Below are positions 7,764 to 12,712 of a stretch of 12,712 nucleotides of DNA, one piece after another. The notes beneath the pieces are model-generated. The model saw nothing but the letters and a program-made list of their open reading frames with translations. It did no database searches and was not told where the DNA came from. The first letter of the stretch is position 1. Each line of letters starts with the position of its first letter. The translations under genes and the position numbers were made by a program. Source of the stretch: Hydrogenophaga sp. (lineage in GTDB: Bacteria; Pseudomonadota; Gammaproteobacteria; Burkholderiales; Burkholderiaceae_C); the NCBI GenBank assembly GCA_011390855.1, contig JAABRN010000136.1, forward strand, positions 1-12,712, read 5' to 3'.

Positions 7764-10124
7764 ATGACTTATTCACTCAACACCCTCAACGCCGACCGCG
7801 CCAGCGCCTCGGCCCCCGGGGTGTCACGTTTCACACAGGAAATTGGTCTGGTGCTGGGCGCTGCTGCACTGGCGTTCTGGTTGCTCGCCTTGCTGAGCCA
7901 TTCGCTGGCAGACCCTGCCTGGAGCACCACAGGCACGCGGGCTGAGGTCGGTAATTGGGGCGGGCGCCTGGGCGCGCTGCTGGCCGACGGAAGCTACTTT
8001 CTGCTGGGTTTTTCTGTCTGGTGGTGTTTTTTCATTGGTTTGCGCGCATGGTTGTCGGGCTTGGCCAGATGGATCCGTGGCCACCAGGGTCTGGATTCGG
8101 GTGAAGCCACGGAAGAAGCAGCCAGTTCCCGGCCCTGGGACCGGCCATGGGCCCGCAAGGCGCTGTTCTGGCTGGCATTGTTGGCACTGCTGTCTGCCAG
8201 TGCGGTGCTGGAATGGAGCCGGCTCTACCGCATCGAGTCCATGCTCCCAGGTCATGCAGGTGGCATGTTGGGGCACTCACTGGGCCCGGTCTCCATGCAG
8301 TGGCTGGGCTTCAATGGGTCCACCATCTTGATGCTGGCGATGCTGGTGCTCTGCCTGCCGCGTGTGTTTCGTTTCTCCTGGGGCCACTGGGCTGAAGTCG
8401 TGGGGCACACACTGGACGGCTGGTTTGAGACGCGCCGAGAGAAACGTGAGGCCGTCGAGGATCAGCGAATTGGTGAGAAAGCCGCGCGGGAACGAGAGGT
8501 GGTCGTGGCCGTAGAGCGCGTCGAGAGTGAAGAGCACCACCCCACGCCCATGGTGATCGAGCCCACGCTGGTGGATGTGCCCAAGAGCGAGCGCGTGGCC
8601 AAAGAGCGCCAGAAGCCCCTGTTCAGCGAAATGCCCGACAGCAAGCTGCCGCAGGTGGATCTGCTTGACAGTGCACCGCTGCATCAGGCGGGCGTGGACA
8701 GCCAGACGCTGGAGATGACCAGCCGCCTGATCGAGAAGAAGCTCAAGGATTTTGGTGTGGAGGTGCGTGTCGTGGCCGCTGCGCCGGGCCCCGTGATCAC
8801 GCGCTACGAAATCGAACCCGCCACGGGTGTGAAAGGTTCGCAGATCGTGAACCTGGGTCGCGATCTGGCGCGTTCGCTCTCGCTGGTTTCCATTCGCGTG
8901 ATCGAAACCATTCCGGGCAAGAACCTGATGGCGCTCGAACTGCCGAATGCCAAGCGCCAGATGATCAAGCTCAGTGAGATTCTGGGCTCACAGGTTTACA
9001 ACGACGCCAAATCGTTGCTGACCATGGGGCTTGGCAAGGACATTGGCGGGCAGCCGATCGTGGCCGATCTTGCCAAGATGCCGCACTGTCTGGTGGCCGG
9101 CACCACTGGATCGGGCAAATCGGTCGGCATCAACGCCATGATTTTGTCGCTGCTGTACAAGGCCGACGCCAAGGATGTGCGCCTGTTGCTCATTGATCCG
9201 AAGATGCTCGAAATGAGCGTCTATGAGGGCATTCCGCATCTGTTGGCGCCCGTGGTCACCGACATGAAGCACGCAGCCAACGGCTTGAACTGGTGCGTGG
9301 CCGAGATGGAAAAGCGCTACAAACTGATGAGCAAGATGGGTGTGCGCAACCTGGCTGGTTACAACGTGAAGATCGACGAGGCCCACGCGCGCGGCGAGAT
9401 CATCGGCAATCCCTTCAGCCTGACGCCCGAGCAGCCCGAACCACTGGAACGCCTGCCTTACATTGTGGTGGTGATCGACGAGCTCGCCGACCTGATGATG
9501 GTGGTGGGCAAGAAGATCGAAGAACTGATTGCCCGCCTGGCCCAGAAGGCCCGCGCGGCGGGCATTCATTTGATCCTGGCCACGCAGCGCCCCAGCGTGG
9601 ACGTGATCACCGGCCTGATCAAGGCCAATATTCCCACCCGTTTGTCATTCCAGGTGAGCAGCAAGATCGACAGCCGCACCATTCTCGACCAGATGGGTGC
9701 CGAGAGTCTGCTGGGTATGGGTGACATGCTTTACATGCCGTCCGGTACGGGATTCCCGATCCGGGTGCATGGTGCGTTTGTGAGCGACGATGAAGTGCAC
9801 CGCGTGGTGGCGTACCTGAAAGAGCAGGGCGGTGAACCCAACTACGTCGATGGCGTGCTGGAGTCCAGCATCGGTGAAGGAGAAGGTGGCGACATGTTTG
9901 GCGAAGGTGGCGGCTCAGGCAGCGAAAAAGATGCGCTGTACGACCAGGCGGTGGAGATCGTGCTCAAGGACCGGAAGGCCAGCATTTCGTATGTGCAACG
10001 CAAACTCAAGATTGGTTACAACCGCGCCGCGCGTTTGCTGGAAGATATGGAAAACGCTGGCCTGGTCAGTGCGCTGACCTCCAGCGGGCAGCGCGACATC
10101 CTGGTGCCATCGCGCTCAGACTGA
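7764..10124 (+). CDS. ftsK: DNA translocase FtsK
   Basis: A septum-anchored hexameric motor that pumps the chromosome termini and activates XerCD recombination at dif during division. It has 786 residues, with a much shorter linker than E. coli FtsK (1329). About four membrane segments are seen (near 27-47, 67-98, 132-150, 178-203), then a charged linker (about 210-300). The motor domain follows: alpha region from about 305, Walker A GTTGSGKS (446-453), Walker B VVVIDEL (568-574) and the [12 protein letters not shown] segment. The C-terminal gamma winged helix (about 723-784, [19 protein letters not shown]) reads oriented KOPS sites. ACGAGG (7755-7760) stands only 3 nt before the ATG, a tight ribosome site. 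The upstream gap of 109 bp has no clear terminator, so read-through from the regulator gene is possible. A long palindrome starts on the base after the stop. Confidence 0.97.
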   Translation: MTYSLNTLNADRASASAPGVSRFTQEIGLVLGAAALAFWLLALLSHSLADPAWSTTGTRAEVGNWGGRLGALLADGSYFLLGFSVWWCFFIGLRAWLSGLARWIRGHQGLDSGEATEEAASSRPWDRPWARKALFWLALLALLSASAVLEWSRLYRIESMLPGHAGGMLGHSLGPVSMQWLGFNGSTILMLAMLVLCLPRVFRFSWGHWAEVVGHTLDGWFETRREKREAVEDQRIGEKAAREREVVVAVERVESEEHHPTPMVIEPTLVDVPKSERVAKERQKPLFSEMPDSKLPQVDLLDSAPLHQAGVDSQTLEMTSRLIEKKLKDFGVEVRVVAAAPGPVITRYEIEPATGVKGSQIVNLGRDLARSLSLVSIRVIETIPGKNLMALELPNAKRQMIKLSEILGSQVYNDAKSLLTMGLGKDIGGQPIVADLAKMPHCLVAGTTGSGKSVGINAMILSLLYKADAKDVRLLLIDPKMLEMSVYEGIPHLLAPVVTDMKHAANGLNWCVAEMEKRYKLMSKMGVRNLAGYNVKIDEAHARGEIIGNPFSLTPEQPEPLERLPYIVVVIDELADLMMVVGKKIEELIARLAQKARAAGIHLILATQRPSVDVITGLIKANIPTRLSFQVSSKIDSRTILDQMGAESLLGMGDMLYMPSGTGFPIRVHGAFVSDDEVHRVVAYLKEQGGEPNYVDGVLESSIGEGEGGDMFGEGGGSGSEKDALYDQAVEIVLKDRKASISYVQRKLKIGYNRAARLLEDMENAGLVSALTSSGQRDILVPSRSD

Positions 10125-10284
10125 GAACTTGTCCGTCAATAATCGAGGTCGGCATGACGGCCGCTTTGGGCGCCTTGCGGCGTTGCAAATCCTCGCGATA
10201 CCGCCAGGTATCGCTGTGGTTTGCGCCTTGCACGGCTCCCAAATCGCCTCGCCATCCTCCGCTCGCCTATTGACGGACAAGTTC
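10125..10284. repeat. 160-bp long palindromic element with 17-bp terminal inverted repeats
   Basis: GAACTTGTCCGTCAATA (10125-10141) is repeated perfectly inverted at 10268-10284. The exact centre holds another perfect palindrome, GCGATACC-GCCA-GGTATCGC (10195-10214). Both dyads share the centre 10204.5. Between them the arms remain partly complementary, for example TTTGGG (10165-10170) with CCCAAA (10238-10243), and GCAAA with TTTGC. Transcribed, it would fold into one long interrupted hairpin. There is no U-tract, so it is not a standard terminator. It starts immediately after the ftsK stop and ends 45 bp before lolA. The right arm contains TTGACG (10270-10275), a -35-like hexamer pointing towards lolA. 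A core relative lies at 5085-5140. I know similar intergenic palindromes from Comamonadaceae but cannot name a family. Confidence 0.85.
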
Positions 10285-10329
10285 CAAGCGCAGCATGAAA
10301 CCTTGTCGGTGTAAACCGATCTGAATCTG

Positions 10330-10968
10330 ATGATCAAAACTATTTTGGCGGGCTGCGCTTTCGCGCTGGCTTCTATGGCCGCTCAGGCCGACGGCCTTCA
10401 GGACTTGGAGCGTTTTCTCAAGGAGGTCGGCAGTGCCCGTTCCGGTTTCACCCAGGTGGTGACCTCGCCGCAGCGGGCGGGTGAGCCTGTGGCGCGCAGC
10501 AAAACATCCAGCGGGAGCTTTGAGTTTCTGCGGCCAAACCGCTTTCGCTTCGAGTACACCAAGCCGTTTGAGCAGACCATCGTCGCTGATGGCGAAACCC
10601 TGTGGCTGTTCGATGTGGACCTCAATCAGGTGACTGCACGCAAACAGCAGGAAGTGCTGGGCAGCACACCCGCTGCCCTGATCGCCGCAGGGACCGATCT
10701 GCGGACCTTGGGCGAAGTGTTCGAGCTCAAGGCAGCACCGGCACGAGATGGCAAGGAATGGCTGGAGGCGCGCCCCCTGGCACGCGACGGCCAGCTCCAG
10801 ATGGTGCGAGTGGGGTTCAGGCAAGGTCAGCTGGCTGTGCTGGACATTGAAGACAGCCTGGGGCAGCGCTCGGTGCTCACCTTCACCGACTGGCAAGGCA
10901 ATGCCCGCCTCACGCCGGAGCAGTTCCGGTTCCAGCCACCCCCAGGCGCGGACGTGATCCGTCCCTGA
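10330..10968 (+). CDS. lolA: Outer-membrane lipoprotein carrier protein LolA
   Basis: A periplasmic chaperone that takes lipoproteins from the LolCDE transporter and hands them to LolB at the outer membrane. It has 212 residues, close to the family norm (about 205). The N-terminal signal peptide is clear: a Lys near the start, a hydrophobic stretch ILAGCAFALASMA, and an AQA-DG cleavage site near residue 20. The mature part has the LolA beta-fold pattern: FTQVV, SGSFEFLRPNRFRFEY (with the conserved aromatic/Arg lipid-cavity region), IVADGETLWLFDVDLNQVT and LTPEQFRF near the end. No strong Shine-Dalgarno sequence precedes ATG 10330. ftsK-lolA-rarA order matches E. coli. The palindromic element upstream may separate its expression from ftsK. 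Confidence 0.95.
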   Translation: MIKTILAGCAFALASMAAQADGLQDLERFLKEVGSARSGFTQVVTSPQRAGEPVARSKTSSGSFEFLRPNRFRFEYTKPFEQTIVADGETLWLFDVDLNQVTARKQQEVLGSTPAALIAAGTDLRTLGEVFELKAAPARDGKEWLEARPLARDGQLQMVRVGFRQGQLAVLDIEDSLGQRSVLTFTDWQGNARLTPEQFRFQPPPGADVIRP

Positions 10969-10981
10969 CGGTCCCCATTGT

Positions 10982-12298
10982 GTGAGCCTCCCACCCGCCA
11001 AGGGCGCCGCGCCCAAGCTTGCTCACGCTCCACTGGCTGAGCGTCTGCGGCCGCGCGTGCTGGGGGAAGTGATCGGCCAACAGCACCTGCTGGGCGAAGG
11101 AATGGCTCTGCGGCTCGCCTTTGAGTCCGGTCAACCGCACAGTTGCATTCTGTGGGGCCCGCCGGGTGTGGGCAAGACGACCATCGCACGGCTGATGGCC
11201 GATGCGTTTGATGCCCAGTTCATCACCATCAGCGCGGTGCTGGGCGGCGTCAAGGACATCAGGGAGGCGGTGGAACGTGCCGACAGCGTCCGCACCGGGC
11301 TTGAAGCTCAGCGAACCATCGTGTTCGTGGACGAGGTGCACCGCTTCAACAAGAGCCAGCAGGACGCATTTCTGCCGCACGTGGAGTCGGGTCTGTTCAC
11401 TTTCATTGGCGCCACCACAGAAAATCCTTCGTTTGAAGTGAATTCGGCGTTGCTTTCTCGTGCGGCGGTCTATGTGCTCCAGCCGCTGGCAGAGGGCGAC
11501 CTGCGTCAGATCATCGAACGGGCTCAAGGGATCGACGCTGTGCCTTCCATGGCAGATGCAGCGGCCGAGCGTCTCATTGCGTACGCCGACGGCGATGCCC
11601 GCCGCTTGCTCAATACGCTGGAGACCCTGGCCGTGGCAGCGGCCCGCGAACAACTGACAACCGTGACCGACGACTGGCTGCTGCGCGTGCTCGGTGAGCG
11701 CATGCGACGCTACGACAAGGGCGGCGAACAGTTCTACGACACCATCAGCGCCTTGCACAAAAGCGTGCGCGGCTCAGACCCTGACGCCGCCCTGTACTGG
11801 TTCGTTCGCATGCTTGATGGCGGTGCCGATCCCCGCTACATGGCCAGACGCTTTATTCGCATGGCCAGCGAAGACATCGGGCTGGCAGACCCGCGCGCGC
11901 TCAGGATGGCGCTGGACGCCGCAGACGTGTACGAGCGCCTGGGCACGCCTGAGGGTGAGCTGGCTTTGGCCGAATGCGTGGTGTACCTGGCCGTGGCGCC
12001 GAAGTCCAATGCGGTCTACAAGGCCTTCAACGAGGCCAAGGCGTACGTGAAAAAGGACGGTTCGCGCCCTGTTCCCATGCACCTGCGCAATGCGCCGACC
12101 CGGCTCATGAAGGATCTGGACTATGGCAAAGGCTACCGCTACGCCCATGATGAAGCCGATGGTTTTGCAGCCGGCGAACGCTACTTGCCCGATGGCATGC
12201 CCGACCCGGGCTTTTACCGGCCGGTGGAGCGCGGCCTGGAAATTCGCATCGCCGATAAGCTGCGCGAGCTAAAGAAACGCAACAATCAGAATTCCTAA
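10982..12298 (+). CDS. rarA: Replication-associated recombination protein A (MgsA/WRNIP1 family AAA+ ATPase)
   Basis: A clamp-loader-like AAA+ ATPase acting at stalled replication forks, where it interacts with SSB and helps gap processing and restart. It has 438 residues (E. coli RarA has 447). Walker A is GPPGVGKT (59-66) and Walker B is IVFVDEVH (113-120). Then follow the family hallmark [15 protein letters not shown], sensor 1 GATTENPS (143-150) and the SR arginine-finger pair (159-160). The C-terminal tetramerisation half contains [34 protein letters not shown] and VHLRNAPT-like [15 protein letters not shown]. The start is a GTG 13 bp after lolA with a weak ribosome site; the next Met (41) would cut the conserved IGQQHLL region. 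It is probably co-transcribed with lolA. Confidence 0.96.
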   Translation: MSLPPAKGAAPKLAHAPLAERLRPRVLGEVIGQQHLLGEGMALRLAFESGQPHSCILWGPPGVGKTTIARLMADAFDAQFITISAVLGGVKDIREAVERADSVRTGLEAQRTIVFVDEVHRFNKSQQDAFLPHVESGLFTFIGATTENPSFEVNSALLSRAAVYVLQPLAEGDLRQIIERAQGIDAVPSMADAAAERLIAYADGDARRLLNTLETLAVAAAREQLTTVTDDWLLRVLGERMRRYDKGGEQFYDTISALHKSVRGSDPDAALYWFVRMLDGGADPRYMARRFIRMASEDIGLADPRALRMALDAADVYERLGTPEGELALAECVVYLAVAPKSNAVYKAFNEAKAYVKKDGSRPVPMHLRNAPTRLMKDLDYGKGYRYAHDEADGFAAGERYLPDGMPDPGFYRPVERGLEIRIADKLRELKKRNNQNS

Positions 12299-12403
12299 TG
12301 AATGCCCAGTCGTGCTGATGCAGTTCACTTCGGCGATCGCCATTTAGGGAAAACCCGCGACTGATAAGGGCTTACGCGCATGTGGCCCAGATTGAGGCGT
12401 CGC

Positions 12404-12409
12404 TACAAT
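12404..12409 (+). promoter_or_regulatory. Candidate -10 box upstream of livH
   Basis: TACAAT (five of six matches) would start transcription near 12416, about 112 nt before livH. The region 16-18 bp upstream (around TGTGGC, 12381-12386) is a poor -35, which suggests activator dependence. Further upstream lies GGGAAAACCC (12347-12356), an inverted repeat that might be an operator. Confidence 0.45.
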
Positions 12410-12418
12410 CCGCCCACC

Positions 12419-12464
12419 AACCCGCAGTCTGCACCGTTACAAGGTCGAGTCTGGCGGGTTTTTT
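12419..12464 (+). terminator. Terminator-like hairpin in the livH leader (attenuator or tiny RNA end)
   Basis: AACCCGC (12419-12425) pairs with GCGGGTT (12454-12460), and the T run continues to 12464. The enclosed 28 nt contain ACC/GGT pairing (12433-12435 with 12443-12445) and a direct repeat AGTCTG (12426-12431 and 12448-12453). The stem starts only a few bases after the predicted transcription start at about 12416. It therefore cannot simply end rarA if that promoter is real. It would either stop a transcript of about 50 nt or attenuate livH. If the promoter is not used, it is an ordinary terminator for the lolA-rarA unit. Confidence 0.6.
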
Positions 12465-12527
12465 GCTAGGTTGAAGCGGACCGTCTGATCACGAATCGGG
12501 CGGCAGACAAACACACGGAGAACCTTC

Positions 12528-12712
12528 ATGGACGTATTGCTTCAGCAGATCATCAATGGTCTGGTGCTGGGCAGCATGTATGCACTGGTGGCCTTGGGCT
12601 ACACCATGGTGTACGGCATTATTGGATTGATCAACTTTGCCCATGGTGAGGTGCTCATGGTGGGCGCGCTCACCAGCTGGACGATCATTGGCGTGATGCG
12701 GGATGCCTCACC
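12528..12712 (+). CDS. livH: Branched-chain amino acid ABC transporter permease, 5' part
   Basis: The inner-membrane permease subunit of the LIV-type leucine/isoleucine/valine importer. Only the first 61 codons are in the window. The translation begins MDVLLQQIINGLVLGSMYAL and continues with ALGYTMVYGIIGLINFAHGE and VLMVGALTSW. The GLINFAHGE motif and the two hydrophobic segments are diagnostic for LivH-type permeases. GGAG (12517-12520) stands 7 nt before the ATG, supporting this start. The gene continues beyond the window and is probably followed by livM, livG and livF, as in related operons (inference). Related permeases also import urea or amides, so the substrate is assigned by family only. 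Confidence 0.9.
   Translation, partial: MDVLLQQIINGLVLGSMYALVALGYTMVYGIIGLINFAHGEVLMVGALTSWTIIGVMRDAS

Noticed and set aside
10129-10314. Short frames on both strands in the ftsK-lolA gap
   Set aside because: They are translations of the palindromic repeat. The frames over 4885-5265 and 10129-10314 give similar peptides (ALQILA) only because they read copies of the same element.
12332-12341. GGCGATCGCC palindrome, similar to the cyanobacterial HIP1 octamer
   Set aside because: A single occurrence seen in a GC-rich window; chance or a methylation-type site is enough to explain it.
12380-12400. Possible sigma54 promoter (TGGCCCAGATTGAGG) before livH
   Set aside because: The spacing between the GG and GC elements does not fit the -24/-12 pattern, and the second element lacks TTGC.

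Overview
The window is GC-rich, densely coding chromosomal DNA from a betaproteobacterium, most likely a member of the Comamonadaceae in the order Burkholderiales (Hydrogenophaga, Acidovorax or Rhodoferax type). This placement rests on protein character, gene order and the style of the intergenic repeats, not on a database search. Almost everything is housekeeping. I see no phage, plasmid, transposase, CRISPR, tRNA or rRNA, and no convincing new multi-gene system. The less explained material lies between the genes.

Layout, left to right. The 3' part of purN (purine synthesis, +) runs convergently into prfC (release factor 3, -). The 192 bp between prfC and the divergent RsmB/NOP-family RNA methyltransferase gene (+) hold a G-rich palindromic repeat. 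A membrane fatty acid desaturase gene (+) follows, with its own promoter, a hairpin-rich leader and a strong terminator. The next block is on the minus strand: trxB (thioredoxin reductase), then rpmB-rpmG (ribosomal proteins L28 and L33) with a consensus -10 box, a folded leader and a strong terminator. From 6980 on everything is on the plus strand: a Crp/Fnr-type regulator, ftsK (chromosome translocase), lolA (lipoprotein carrier), rarA (replication-fork AAA+ ATPase), and the first 61 codons of livH (branched-chain amino acid permease).

The block trxB(-) / regulator / ftsK / lolA / rarA has the same order and orientation as E. coli trxB / lrp / ftsK / lolA / rarA / serS. Here a Crp-type protein stands where Lrp stands in E. 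coli, and a liv transport operon follows where serS would be. The regulator keeps CRP-like DNA-contact residues but has lost three cAMP-contact residues.

The main non-coding signals are these. A 160-bp, almost fully self-complementary element with perfect 17-bp terminal inverted repeats begins on the base after the ftsK stop codon. A decayed core copy lies between the desaturase gene and rpmG, and a possible half-copy lies in the rpmB leader. There is also a promoter-plus-terminator-like hairpin in front of livH. Intergenic stretches not listed separately (360-476, 7655-7763, 10285-10329) are short, and I see no clear signal in them. In 5793-5889 I see no convincing terminator for trxB.
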